Position numbers and translations under genes: made by a program. Under the pieces are notes generated by a model. That model was not told where the DNA came from, did no database searches, and saw only the letters and a list, made by a program, of their open reading frames with translations. A DNA stretch of 64,000 bases from Prosopocoilus inquinatus. Taxonomy: Eukaryota > Arthropoda > Insecta > Coleoptera > Lucanidae. Of this stretch, positions 12,304 to 25,306 are shown piece after piece; position 1 is the stretch's first letter, and every line of letters starts with the position of its first letter. The stretch lies in the NCBI GenBank assembly GCA_036172665.1, contig JAYKNF010000030.1:301608-365607 (forward strand), read 5' to 3'.

Positions 12304-12341
12304 ACTTCTGCTGCGTCCGAAAACTTCGTATCTCACATCGG
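12304..12341 (+). repeat. 38-bp variant patch inside a duplicated block
   Basis: The stretch 11266-12977 matches 15036-16747 closely except here, where several differences cluster. They are CCAAC against CCAGC, CGAAAAC against CGAGAAC, and TATCTCACATCGG against TACTTCAAATCAA. The patch equals the matching part of another monomer type, for example near 18704. Clustered replacement by a known sister type is the mark expected of a short gene-conversion tract. Confidence 0.6.
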
Positions 12342-12999
12342 AGTTACTGGAGTCCATTGTAACGTCAAATAAGAAGATAGATAAGTAAGGATCGATTAGA
12401 TACATCACAGGAACAACGCTAATACGTGTTGTTTCGTTCAAAACTATTTCCAGCTTCTGCTGCGTCCGAGAAATTCGTATCTCACATCGGAGTTACTGGA
12501 GTCCATTGTAACGTCAAATAACAAGATAGATAAGTAAGGGTCGATTAGATACATCACAGGAACAACGCTAACACGTGTTATTTCGTTCAAAACTATTTCC
12601 AGCTTCTGCTGCGTCCGAGAACTTCGTATCTCAAATCAAAGTTACTGGAGTCCATCGTAACGTCAAATAACAAGATAGATAAGTAAGGATCGATTAGATA
12701 CAACACAGGAACAACGCTAATACGTGTTGTTTCGTTCAAAACTATTTCCAGCTTCTGCTGCGTCCGAAAACTTCGTATCTCAAATCAAAGTTACTGGAGT
12801 CCATCGTAACGTCAAATAATATGATAGATAAGTAAGGATCGATTAGATACATCACAGGAACAACGCTAATACGTTTTATTTCGTTCAAAACTATTTCCAG
12901 CTTCTGCTGCGTCCGAGAACTTCGTACTTCAAATCAAAGTTACTGGAGTCCATCGTTACGTCAAATAACAAGATAGATAAGTAAGGATCGATTAGATAC

Positions 13000-13096
13000 A
13001 TCACAGGAATAACGCTAATACGTGTTGTTTCGTTCAAAACTATTTCCAGCTTCTGCTGCGTCCGAAAACTTCGTACTTCTAATCAAAGTTAGATAC
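13000..13096 (+). repeat. Short 97-bp monomer, CTTCTAATC type
   Basis: It has the standard 52-bp deletion joint on the CTTCTAATC background. It also has GGAATAACG where the others have GGAACAACG, an apparently private change. Confidence 0.97.
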
Positions 13097-13366
13097 ATCA
13101 CAGGAACAACGCTAATAGGTGTTATTTCGTTCAAAACTATTTCCAGCTTCTGCTGCGTCCGAGAACTTCGTACTTCAAATCAAAGTTACTGGAGTCCATC
13201 GTAACGTCAAATAATATGATAGATAAGTAAGGATCGATTAGATACAACACAGGAACAACGCTAATACGTGTTATTTCGTTCAAAACTATTTCCAGCTTCT
13301 GCTGCGTCCGAGAAATTCGTATCTCACATCGGAGTTACTGGAGTCCATTGTAACGTCAAATAATAT

Positions 13367-14358
13367 GATAGATAAGTAAGGATCGATTAGATACATCACA
13401 GGAACAACGCTAATACGTGTTATTTCGTTCAAAACTATTTCCAGCCTATGCTGCGTCCGAGAACTTCGTATCTCACATCGGAGTTACTGGAGTCCATCGT
13501 AACTTCAAATAACAAGATAGATAAGTAAGGGTCGATTAGATACATCACAGGAACAACGCTAACACGTGCTATTTCGTTCAAAACTATTTCCAGCTTCTGC
13601 TGCGTCCGAGAACTTCGTACTTCAAATCAAAGTTACTGGAGTCCATCGTAACGTCAAATAATATGATAGATAAGTAAGGATCGATTAGATACAACACAGG
13701 AACAACGCTAATACGTGTTATTTCGTTCAAAACTATTTCCAGCTTCTGCTGCTTCCGAGAATTTCGTATCTCACATCAGAGATACTGGAGTCCATCGTAA
13801 CGTCAAATAACAAGATAGATAAGTAGGGATCGATTAGATACATCACAGGAACAACGCTAATACATGTTATTTCCTTCAAAACTATTTCCAGCTTCTGCTG
13901 CGTCCGAGAACTTCGTACTTCAAATCAAAGTTACTGGAGTCCATCGTTACGTCAAATAACAAGATAGATAAGTAAGGATCGATTAGATACATCACAGGAA
14001 CAACGCTAACACGTGCTATTTCGTTCAAAACTATTTCCAGCTTCTGCTGCGTCCGAGAACTTCGTACTTCAAATCAAAGTTACTGGAGTCCATCGTAACG
14101 TCAAATAATATGATAGATAAGTAAGGATCGATTAGATACAACACAGGAACAACGTTAATACGTGTTATTTCGTTCTAAACTATTTCCAGCTTCTGCTGCG
14201 TCCGAGAAATTCGTATCTCACATCGGAGATACTGGAGTCCATTGTAACGTCAAATAACAAGATAGATAAGTAAGGGTCGATTAGATACATCACAGGAACA
14301 ACGCTAACACGTGTTATTTCGTTCAAAACTATTTCCAGCTTCTGCTGCGTCCGAGAAC
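13367..14358 (+). repeat. Dispersed copy of 8606-9597 (992 bp)
   Basis: At an offset of 4761 bp this block repeats the succession of private variants found in 8606-9597: CAGCCTATGC, AACTTCAAAT, CTGCTTCCG, AGTAGGGATC, ATACATGTTATTTCCTTC and CGTTAATACG. The match stops where GAACATCG (14359) faces GAACTTCG (9598). Confidence 0.85.
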
Positions 14359-15035
14359 ATCGTATCTCAAATCAAAGTTACTGGAGTCCATCGTTAAGTC
14401 AAATAACAAGATAGATAAGTAAGGATCGATTAGATACATCACAGGAACAACGCTAATACGTGTTATTTCGTTCTAAACTATTTCCAGCCTCTGCTGCGTC
14501 CGAGAACTTCGTATCTCACATCGGAGTTACTGGAGTCCATCGTAACTTCAAATAACAAGATAGATAAGTAAGGGTCGATTAGATACATCACAGGAACAAC
14601 GCTAACACGTGCTATTTCGTTCAAAACTATTTCCAGCTTCTGCTGCGTCCGAGAACATCGTATCTCAAATCAAAGTTACTGGAGTCCATCGTTAAGTCAA
14701 ATAACAAGATAGATAAGTAAGGATCGATTAGATACATCACAGGAACAACGCTAATACGTGTTATTTCGTTCTAAACTATTTCCAGCCTCTGCTGCGTCCG
14801 AGAACTTCGTATCTCACATCGGAGTTACTGGAGTCCATCGTAACTTCAAATAACAAGATAGATAAGTAAGGGTCGATTAGATACATCACAGGAACAACGC
14901 TAACACGTGTTATTTCGTTCAAAACTATTTCCAGCTTCTGCTGCGTCCGAGAACTTCGTATCTCAAACCAAAGTTACTGGAGTCCATCGTAACGTCAAAT
15001 AAGAAGATAGATAAGTAAGGATCGATTAGATACAT

Positions 15036-16747
15036 CACAGGAACAACGCTAATACGTGTTGTTTCGTTCAAAACTATTTCCAGCTTCTGCTGCGTCCGAG
15101 AAATTCGTATCTCACATCGGAGTTTCTGGAGTCCATTGTAACGTCAAATAACAAGATAGATAAGTAAGGGTCGATTAGATACATCACAGGAACAACGCTA
15201 ACACGTGTTATTTCGTTCAAAACTATTTCCAGCTTCTGCTGCGTCCGAGAACATCGTATCTCAAATCAAAGTTACTGGAGTCCATCGTAACGTCAAATAA
15301 CAAGATAGATAAGTAAGGATCGATTAGATACATCACAGGAACAACGCTAATACGTGTTATTTCGTTCTAAACTATTTCCAGCTTCTGCTGCGTCCGAGAA
15401 CTTCGTATCTCCCATCGGAGTTACTGGAGTCCATCGTAACGTCAAATAACAAGATAGATAAGTAAGGGTCGATTAGGTACATCACAGGAACAACGCTAAC
15501 ACGTGTTATTTCGTTCAAAACTATTTCTAGCTTCTGCTGCGTCCGAGAACTTCGTATCTCAAATCAAAGTTACTGCAGTCCATCGTAACGTCAAATAACA
15601 AGATAGATAAGTAAGGATCGATTAGATACATCACAGGAACAACGCTAATACGTGTTGTTTCGTTCAAAACTATTTCCAGCTTCTGCTGCGTCCGAAAACT
15701 TCGTACTTCTAATCAAAGTTAGATACATCACAGGAACAACGCTAATAGGTGTTATTTCGTTCAAAACTATTTCCAGCTTCTGCTGCGTCCGAGAACTTCG
15801 TACTTCAAATCAAAGTTACTGGAGTCCATCGTAACGTCAAATAATATGATAGATAAGTAAGGATCGATTAGATACAACACAGGAACAACGCTAATACGTG
15901 TTATTTCGTTCAAAACTATTTCCAGCTTCTGCTGCGTCCGAGAAATTCGTATCTCACATCGGAGTTACTGGAGTCCATTGTAACGTCAAATAATATGATA
16001 GATAAGTAAGGATCGATTAGATACATCACAGGAACAATGCTAACACGTGTTATTTCGTTCAAAACTATTTCCAGCTTCTGCTGCGTCCGAGAACTTCGTA
16101 CTTCAAATCAAAGTTACTGGAGTCCATTGTAACGTCAAATAAGAAGATAGATAAGTAAGGATCGATTAGATACATCACAGGAACAACGCTAATACGTGTT
16201 GTTTCGTTCAAAACTATTTCCAGCTTCTGCTGCGTCCGAGAAATTCGTATCTCACATCGGAGTTACTGGAGTCCATTGTAACGTCAAATAACAAGATAGA
16301 TAAGTAAGGGTCGATTAGATACATCACAGGAACAACGCTAACACGTGTTATTTCGTTCAAAACTATTTCCAGCTTCTGCTGCGTCCGAGAACTTCGTATC
16401 TCAAATCAAAGTTACTGGAGTCCATCGTAACGTCAAATAACAAGATAGATAAGTAAGGATCGATTAGATACAACACAGGAACAACGCTAATACGTGTTGT
16501 TTCGTTCAAAACTATTTCCAGCTTCTGCTGCGTCCGAAAACTTCGTATCTCAAATCAAAGTTACTGGAGTCCATCGTAACGTCAAATAATATGATAGATA
16601 AGTAAGGATCGATTAGATACATCACAGGAACAACGCTAATACGTTTTATTTCGTTCAAAACTATTTCCAGCTTCTGCTGCGTCCGAGAACTTCGTACTTC
16701 AAATCAAAGTTACTGGAGTCCATCGTTACGTCAAATAACAAGATAGA
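15036..16747 (+). repeat. Dispersed copy of 11266-12977 (about 1.7 kb)
   Basis: At an offset of 3770 bp it shares GGAGTTTCTGG, ATTTCTAGC, ACTGCAGTCC, the short monomer with CTTCTAATC, GAACAATGCTAACACG and ACGTTTTATTTCG. It differs by the clustered patch at 12304-12341 and by the A at 11763. Its left part also continues the match to 10424-11265. Confidence 0.85.
15630..15726 (+). repeat. Short 97-bp monomer, CTTCTAATC type
   Basis: It has the same deletion joint and the same CTTCTAATC base as the units at 11018, 11860 and 13000. It lies inside the third copy of the 842-bp block. Confidence 0.97.
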
Positions 16748-16789
16748 AAAGTAGGGATCGATTAGATACATCACAGGAACAACGCTAAT

Positions 16790-17682
16790 ACGTGTTATTT
16801 CGTTCAAAACTATTTCCAGCTTCTGCTGCGTCCGAGAACTTCGTATCTCAAATCAAAGTTACTGGAGTCCATCGTAGCGTCAAATAACAAGATAGATAAG
16901 TAAGGATCGATTAGATACATCACAGGAACAACGCTAATACGTGTTATTTCGTTCTAAACTATTTCCAGCCTCTGCTGCGTCCGAGAACTTCGTATCTCAC
17001 ATCGGAGTTACTGGAGTCCATCGTAACTTCAAATAACAAGATAGTTAAGTAAGGGTCGATTAGATACATCACAGGAACAACGCTAACACGTGCTATTTCG
17101 TTCAAAACTATTTCCAGCTTCTGCTGCGTCCGAGAACATCGTATCTCAAATCAAAGTTACTGGAGTCCATCGTTAAGTCAAATAACAAGATAGATAAGTA
17201 AGGATCGATTAGATACATCACAGGAACAACGCTAATACGTGTTGTTTCGTTCAAAACTATTTCCAGCTTCTGCTGCGTCCGAAAACTTCGTATCTCAAAT
17301 CAAAGTTACTGGAGTCCATCGTAATGTCAAATAACAAGATAGATAAGTAAGGATCGATTAGATCCATCACAGGAACAACGCTAATACGTGTTGTTTCGTT
17401 CAAAACTATTTCCAGCTTCTGCTGCGTCCGAAAACTTCGTATCTCACATCGGAGTTACTGGAGTCCATTGTAACGTCAAATAACAAGATAGATAAGTAAG
17501 GGTCGATTAGATACATCACAGGAACAACGCTAACACGTGTTATTTCGTTCAAAACTATTTCCAGCTTCTGCTGCGTCCGAGAACTTCGTATCTCAAACCA
17601 AAGTTACTGGAGTCCATCGTAACGTCAAATAAGAAGATAGATAAGTAAGGATCGATTAGATACATCACAGGAACAACGCTAA
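16790..17682 (+). repeat. Dispersed copy of 9548-10440 (893 bp)
   Basis: The offset is 7242 bp. Shared private variants include CGTAGCGTC, CAGCCTCTGC, CGTTAAGTC, TTAGATCCATC and AAATAAGAAG. Differences include GATAGTTAAG near 17044 and GTAATGTC near 17322. The neighbouring stretch of the source, 8606-9597, was copied separately to 13367, so one source region fed two places. Confidence 0.82.
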
Positions 17683-18110
17683 CACGTGTTATTTCGTTCA
17701 AAACTATTTCCAGCTTCTGCTGCGTCCGAGAACATCGTATCTCAAATCAAAGTTACTGGAGTCCATCGTAACGTCAAATAACAAGATAGATAAGTAAGGA
17801 TCGATTAGATACATCACAGGAACAACGCTAATACGTGTTATTTCGTTCTAAACTATTTCCAGCTTCTGCTGCGTCCGAGAACTTCGTATCTCACATCGGA
17901 GTTACTGGAGTCCATCGTAACGTCAAATAACAAGATAGATAAGTAAGGGTCGATTAGGTACATCACAGGAACAACGCTAACACGTGTTATTTCGTTCAAA
18001 ACTATTTCCAGCTTCTGCTGCGTCCGAGAACTTCGTATCTCAAATCAAAGTTACTGCAGTCCATCGTAACGTCAAATAACAAGATAGATAAGTAAGGATC
18101 GATTAGATAC

Positions 18111-18207
18111 ATCACAGGAACAACGCTAATACGTGTTGTTTCGTTCAAAACTATTTCCAGCTTCTGCTGCGTCCGAAAACTTCGTACTTCAAATCAAAGT
18201 TAGATAC
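18111..18207 (+). repeat. Short 97-bp monomer, CGAAAAC / CTTCAAATC type
   Basis: It has the 52-bp deletion joint on a third background, CTGCTGCGTCCGAAAAC with CTTCAAATC. This type is shared with 24316, 32693, 38861 and 42780. Confidence 0.97.
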
Positions 18208-18530
18208 ATCACAGGAACAACGCTAATAGGTGTTATTTCGTTCAAAACTATTTCCAGCTTCTGCTGCGTCCGAGAACTTCGTACTTCAAATCAAAGTTAC
18301 TGGAGTCCATCGTAACGTCAAATAATATGACAGATAAGTAAGGATCGATTAGATACAACACAGGAACAACGCTAATACGTGTTATTTCGTTCAAAACTAT
18401 TTCCAGCTTCTGCTGCGTCCGAGAAATTCGTATCTCACATCGGAGTTACTGGAGTCCATTGTAACGTCAAATAATATGATAGATAAGTAAGGATCGATTA
18501 GATACATCACAGGAACAACGCTAATACGTT

Positions 18531-19126
18531 TTATTTCGTTCAAAACTATTTCCAGCTTCTGCTGCGTCCGAGAACTTCGTACTTCAAATCAAAGTTACTG
18601 GAGTCCATTGTAACGTCAAATAACAAGATAGATAAGTAAGGGTCGATTAGATACATCACAGGAACAACGCTAACACGTGTTATTTCGTTCAAAACTATTT
18701 CCAACTTCTGCTGCGTCCGAAAACTTCGTATCTCACATCGGAGTTACTGGAGTCCATTGTAACGTCAGATAACAAGATAGATAAGTAAGGGTCGATTAGA
18801 TACATCACAGGAACAACGCTAACACGTGTCATTTCGTTCAAAACTATTTCCAGCTTCTGCTGCGTCCGAGAACTTCGTATCTCAAACCAAAGTTACTGGA
18901 GTCCATCGTAACGTCAAATAAGAAGATAGATAAGTAAGGATCGATTAGATACATCACAGGAACAACGCTAATAGGTGTTGTTTCGTTCAAAACTATTTCC
19001 AGCTTCTGCTGCGTCCGAGAAATTCGTATCTCACATCGGAGTTACTGGAGTCCATTGTAACGTCAAATAACAAGATAGATAAGTAAGGGTCGATTAGATA
19101 CATCACAGGAACAACGCTAACACGTG
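18531..19126 (+). repeat. 596-bp (four-monomer) tandem duplication, copy 1
   Basis: The block is exactly four monomers. It carries the private variants CCAACTTCTG (18701), GTCAGATAAC near 18765, CACGTGTCATTT near 18824 and AATAGGTGTTG near 18970, all recurring 596 bp later. Confidence 0.9.
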
Positions 19127-19722
19127 TTATTTCGTTCAAAACTATTTCCAGCTTCTGCTGCGTCCGAGAACTTCGTACTTCAAATCAAAGTTACTGGAGT
19201 CCATTGTAACGTCAAATAACAAGATAGATAAGTAAGGGTCGATTAGATACATCACAGGAACAACGCTAACACGTGTTATTTCGTTCAAAACTATTTCCAA
19301 CTTCTGCTGCGTCCGAAAACTTCGTATCTCACATCGGAGTTACTGGAGTCCATTGTAACGTCAGATAACAAGATAGATAAGTAAGGGTCGATTAGATACA
19401 TCACAGGAACAACGCTAACACGTGTCATTTCGTTCAAAACTATTTCCAGCTTCTGCTGCGTCCGAGAACTTCGTATCTCAAACCAAAGTTACTGGAGTCC
19501 ATCGTAACGTCAAATAAGAAGATAGATAAGTAAGGATCGATTAGATACATCACAGGAACAACGCTAATAGGTGTTGTTTCGTTCAAAACTATTTCCAGCT
19601 TCTGCTGCGTCCGAGAAATTCGTATCTCACATCGGAGTTACTGGAGTCCATTGTAACGTCAAATAACAAGATAGATAAGTAAGGGTCGATTAGATACATC
19701 ACAGGAACAACGCTAACACGTG
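19127..19722 (+). repeat. 596-bp tandem duplication, copy 2
   Basis: This repeats 18531-19126 with no mismatch seen by eye. The match starts after CGTTTTATT (18530) faces CGTGTTATT (19126), and ends where TACTTC (19178) faces TATCTC (19774). Confidence 0.9.
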
Positions 19723-21038
19723 TTATTTCGTTCAAAACTATTTCCAGCTTCTGCTGCGTCCGAGAACTTCGTATCTCAAATCAAAGTTACTGGAGTCCAT
19801 CGTAACGTCAAATAACAAGATAGATAAGTAAGGATCGATTAGATACATCAAAGGAACAACGCTAATACGTGTTATTTCGTTCTAAACTATTTCCAGCTTC
19901 TGCTGCGTCCGAGAACTGCGTATCTCAAATCAAAGTTACTGCAGTCCATCGTAACGTCAAATAACAAGATAGATAAGTAAGGGTCGATTAGATACATCAC
20001 AGGAACAACGTTAACACGTGTTATTTCGTTCAAAACTATTTCCAGCTTCTGCTGCGTCCGAGAACTTCGTATCTCAAATCAAAGTTACTGGAGTCCATCG
20101 TAACGTCAAATAACAAGATAGATAAGTAAGGATCGATTAGATACATCAAAGGAACAACGCTAATACGTGTTATTTCGTTCTAAACTATTTCCAGCTTCTG
20201 CTGCGTCCGAGAACTTCGTATCTCCCATCGGAGTTACTGGAGTCCATCGTAACGTCAAATAACAAGATAGATAAGTAAGGGTCGATTAGGTACATCACAG
20301 GAACAACGCTAACACGTGTTATTTCGTTCAAAACTATTTCCAGCTTCTGCTGCGTCCGAGAATTTCGTACTTCAAATCAAAGTTACTGGAGTCCATCGTA
20401 ACGTCAAATAATATGATAGATAAGTAAGGATCGATTAGATACAACACAGGAACAACGCTAATACGTGTTGTTTCGTTCAAAACTATTTCCAGCTTCTGCT
20501 GCGTCCGAAAACTTCGTATCTCAAATCAAAGTTACTGGAGTCCATCGTAACGTCAAATAATATGATAGATAAGTAAGGATCGATTAGATACATCACAGGA
20601 ACAACGCTAATACGTTTTATTTCGTTCAAAACTATTTCCAGCTTCTGCTGCGTCCGAGAACTTCGTACTTCAAATCAAAGTTACTGGAGTCCATCGTTAC
20701 GTCAAATAACAAGATAGATAAGTAAGGATCGATTAGATACATCACAGGAACAACGCTAATACGTGTTGTTTCGTTCAAAACTATTTCCAGCTTCTGCTGC
20801 GTCCGAAAACTTCGTATCTCACATCAGAGATACTGGAGTCCATCGTAACGTCAAATAACAAGATAGAAAAGTAGGGATCGATTAGATACATCACAGGAAC
20901 AACGCTAATACGTGTTATTTCGTTCAAAACTATTTCCAGCTTCTGCTGCGTCCGAGAACTTCGTACTTCAAATCAAAGTTACTGGAGTCCATCGTAACGT
21001 CAATTAATATGATAGATAAGTAAGGATCGATTAGATAC

Positions 21039-21186
21039 AACACAGGAACAACGCTAATACGTGTTTTTCGTTCAAAACTATTTCCAGCTTCTGCTGCGTC
21101 CGAGAACTTCGTACTTCAAATCAAAGTTACTGGAGTCCATCGTAACGTCAAATAATATGATAGATAAGTAAGGATAGATTAGATAC
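21039..21186 (+). repeat. 148-bp monomer (1-bp deletion)
   Basis: GTGTTATTTCG is reduced to GTGTTTTTCG near 21063, losing one base. It is the only monomer with this length and accounts for a one-base phase slip between the short monomers at 18111 and 24316. The unit also follows CAATTAATATG, another private change near 21001. Confidence 0.93.
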
Positions 21187-22225
21187 AACACAGGAACAAC
21201 GTTAATACGTGTTATTTCGTTCTAAACTATTTCCAGCTTCTGCTGCGTCCGAGAAATTCGTATCTCACATCGGAGTTACTGGAGTCCATTGTAACGTCAA
21301 ATAACAAGATAGATAAGTAAGGATCGATTAGATACATCACAGGAACAACGCTAATACGTGTTGTTTCGTTCAAAACTATTTCCAGCTTCTGCTGCGTCCG
21401 AAAACTTCGTATCTCACATCAGAGTTACTGGAGTCCATCGTAATGTCAAATAACATGATAGATATGTAAGGATCGATTAGATACATCACAGGAACAACGC
21501 TAATACGTGTTGTTTCGTTCAAAACTATTTCCAGCTTCTGCTGCGTCCGAAAACTTCGTATCTCAAATCAAAGTTACTGGAGTCCATCGTAACGTCAAAT
21601 AACAAGATAGATAAGTAAGGATAGATTAGATACATCACAGGAACAACGCTAATACGTGTTGTTTGGTTCAAAACTATTTCGAGCTTCTGCTGCGTCCGAG
21701 AAATTCGTATCTCACATCGGAGTTACTGGAGTCCATTGTAACGTCAAATAACAAGATAGATAAGTAAGGGTCGATTAGATACATCACAGGAACAACGCTA
21801 ACACGTGTTATTTCGTTCAAAACTATTTCCAGCTTCTGCTGCATCCGAAAACTTCGTATCTCACATCAGAGTTACTGGAGTCCATCGTAATGTCAAATAA
21901 CATGATAGATATGTAAGGATCGATTAGATACATCACAGGAACAACGCTAATACGTGTTATTTCGTTCAAAACTATTTCCAGCTTCTGCAGCGTCCGAGAA
22001 CTTCGTACTTCAAATCAAAGTTACTGGAGTCCATCGTAACGTCAAATAATATGATAGATAAGTAAGGATCGATTAGATACAACACAGGAACAACGCTAGT
22101 ACGTGTTATTTCGTTCTAAACTATTTCCAGCCTATGCTGCGTCCGAGAACTTCGTATCTCACATCGGAGTTACTGGAGTCCATCGTAACTTCAAATAACA
22201 AGATAGATAAGTAAGGGTCGATTAG
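21066..22225 (+). repeat. Dispersed copy of 574-1730 (about 1.16 kb)
   Basis: The offset is 20493 bp before and 20495 bp after the two-base loss in the monomer at 694. Shared private variants are ATTTCGAGCTTC (1181 and 21676), GCTGCATCCG, the full-length CTGCAGCG monomer, CGCTAGTACG and CAGCCTATGC. Differences include GTTTGGTTC (near 21663) against GTTTCGTTC. The match ends where AGATAC (1731) faces AGGTAC (22226). Confidence 0.88.
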
Positions 22226-23856
22226 GTACATCACAGGAACAACGCTAACACGTGTTATTTCGTTCAAAACTATTTCCAGCTTCTGCTGCGTCCGAGAACT
22301 TCGTATCTAAAATCAAAGTTACTGGAGTCCATCGTAACGTCAAATAACAAGATAGATAAGTAAGGATCGATTAGATACATCAAAGGAACAACGCTAATAC
22401 GTGTTATTTCGTTCTAAACTATTTCCAGCGTCTGCTGCGTCCGAGAACTTCGTATCTCCCATCGGAGTTACTGGAGTCCATCGTAACGTCAAATAACAAG
22501 ATAGATAAGTAAGGATCGATTAGATACATCACAGGAACGACGCTAATACGTGTTATTTCGTTCTAAACTATTTCCAGCTTCTGCTGCGTCCGAGAACTTC
22601 GTATCTCACATCGGAGTTACTGGAGTCCATCGTAACTTCAAATAACAAGATAGATAAGTAAGGGTCGATTAGGTACATCACAGGAACAACGCTAACACGT
22701 GCTATTTCGTTCAAAACTATTTCCAGCTTCTGCTGCGTCCGAGAACTTCGTACTTCAAATCAAAGTTACTGGAGTCCATCGTTACGTCAAATAACAAGAT
22801 AGATAAGTAAGGATCGATTAGATACATCACAGGAACAACGCTAACACGTGCTATTTCGTTCAAAACTATTTCCAGCTTCTGCTGCGTCCGAGAACTTCGT
22901 ACTTCAAATCAAAGTTACTGGAGTCCATCGTAACGTCAAATAATATGATAGATAAGTAAGGATCGATTAGATACAACACAGGAACAACGTTAATACGTGT
23001 TATTTCGTTCTAAACTATTTCCAGCCTCTGCTGCGTCCGAGAACTTCGTATCTCACATCGGAGTTACTGGAGTCCATCGTAACTTCAAATAACAAGATAG
23101 ATAAGTAAGGGTCGATTAGATACATCACAGAAACAACACTAACACGTGCTATTTCGTTCAAAACTATTTCCAGCTTCTGCTGCGTCCGAGAACATCGTAT
23201 CTCAAATCAAAGTTACTGGAGTCCATCGTTAAGTCAAATAACAAGATAGATAAGTAAGGATCGATTAGATACATCACAGGAACAACGATAATACGTGTTG
23301 TTTCGTTCAAAACTATTTCCAGCTTCTGCTGCGTCCGAAAACTTCGTATCTCAAATCAAAGTTACTGGAGTCCATCGTAACGTCAAATAACAAGATAGAT
23401 AAGTAAGGATCGATTAGATCCATCACAGGAGCAACGCTAATACGTGTTGTTTCGTTCAAAACTATTTCCAGCTTCTGCTGCGTCCGAAAACTTCGTATCT
23501 CAAATAGGAGTTACTGGAGTCCATTGTAACGTCAAATAACAAGATAGATAAGTAAGAGTCGATTAGATACATCACAGGAACAACGCTAACACGTGTTATT
23601 TCGTTCAAAACTATTTCCAGCTTCTGCTGCGTCCGAGAACTTCGTATCTCAAACCAAAGTTACTGGAGTCCATCGTAACGTCAAATAAGAAGATAGATAA
23701 GTAAGGATCGATTAGATACATCACAGGAACAACGCTAATACGTGTTGTTTCGTTCAAAACTATTTCCAGCTTCTGCTGCGTCCGAGAAATTCGTATCTCA
23801 CATCGGAGTTACTGGAGTCCATTGTAACGTCAAATAACAAGATAGATAAGTAAGGG

Positions 23857-24677
23857 TCGATTAGATACATCACAGGAACAACGCTAACACGTGTTATTTC
23901 GTTCAAAACTATTTCCAGCTTCTGCTGCGTCCGAGAACATCGTATCTCAAATCAAAGTTACTGGAGTCCATCGTAACGTCAAATAACAAGATAGATAAGT
24001 AAGGATCGATTAGATACATCACAGGAACAACGCTAATACGTGTTATTTCGTTCTAAACTATTTCCAGCTTCTGCTGCGTCCGAGAACTTCGTATCTCCCA
24101 TCGGAGTTACTGGAGTCCATCGTAACGTCAAATAACAAGATAGATAAGTAAGGGTCGATTAGGTACATCACAGGAACAACGCTAACACGTGTTATTTCGT
24201 TCAAAACTATTTCCAGCTTCTGCTGCGTCCGAGAACTTCGTATCTCAAATCAAAGTTACTGCAGTCCATCGTAACGTCAAATAACAAGATAGATAAGTAA
24301 GGATCGATTAGATACATCACAGGAACAACGCTAATACGTGTTGTTTCGTTCAAAACTATTTCCAGCTTCTGCTGCGTCCGAAAACTTCGTACTTCAAATC
24401 AAAGTTAGATACATCACAGGAACAACGCTAATAGGTGTTATTTCGTTCAAAACTATTTCCAGCTTCTGCTGCGTCCGAGAACTTCGTACTTCAAATCAAA
24501 GTTACTGGAGTCCATCGTAACGTCAAATAATATGATAGATAAGTAAGGATCGATTAGATACAACACAGGAACAACGCTAATACGTGTTATTTCGTTCAAA
24601 ACTATTTCCAGCTTCTGCTGCGTCCGAGAAATTCGTATCTCACATCGGAGTTACTGGAGTCCATTGTAACGTCAAAT
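23857..24677 (+). repeat. Dispersed copy of 17652-18472 (821 bp)
   Basis: The offset of 6205 bp spans the one-base deletion at 21039. Both copies carry GAACATCG, TTAGGTACATC, ACTGCAGTCC and the 97-bp monomer of CGAAAAC type. Differences include CTCCCATC against CTCACATC near 24097 and GATAGATAAG against GACAGATAAG near 18330. Confidence 0.82.
24316..24412 (+). repeat. Short 97-bp monomer, CGAAAAC / CTTCAAATC type
   Basis: It has the standard 52-bp deletion joint. It is the first of a pair of short monomers whose starts are 544 bp apart (three full monomers between). Confidence 0.97.
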
Positions 24678-24859
24678 GACAAGATAGATAAGTAAGGGTC
24701 GATTAGATACATCACAGGAACAACGCTAACATGTGTTATTTCGTTCAAAACTATTTCCAGCTTCTGCTGCGTCCGAAAACTTCGTATCTCACATCAGAGT
24801 TACTGGAGTCCATCGTAATGTCAAATAACATGATAGATATGTAAGGATCGATTAGATAC

Positions 24860-24956
24860 ATCACAGGAACAACGCTAATACGTGTTATTTCGTTCAAAAC
24901 TATTTCCAGCTTCTGCAGCGTCCGAGAACTTCGTACTTCAAATCAAAGTTAGATAC
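24860..24956 (+). repeat. Short 97-bp monomer, CTGCAG type
   Basis: This is the second of the pair and carries the CTGCAG background seen at 448 and 3821. Two backgrounds of the same deletion sit side by side here, a joint arrangement copied to 38861/39405 and 42780/43324. Confidence 0.97.
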
Positions 24957-25306
24957 ATCACAGGAACAACGCTAATAGGTGTTATTTCGTTCAAAACTAT
25001 TTCCAGCTTCTGCTGCGTCCGAGAACTTCGTACTTCAAATCAAAGTTACTGGAGTCCATCGTAACGTCAAATAATATGATAGATAAGTAAGGATCGATTA
25101 GATACAACACAGGAACAACGCTAATACGTGTTATTTCGTTCAAAACTATTTCCAGCTTCTGCTGCGTCCGAGAACTTCGTATCTCCCATCGGAGTTACTG
25201 GAGTCCATCGTAACGTCAAATAACAAGATAGATAAGTAAGGGTCGATTAGGTACATCACAGGAACAACGCTAACACGTGTTATTTCGTTCAAAACTATTT
25301 CCAGCT

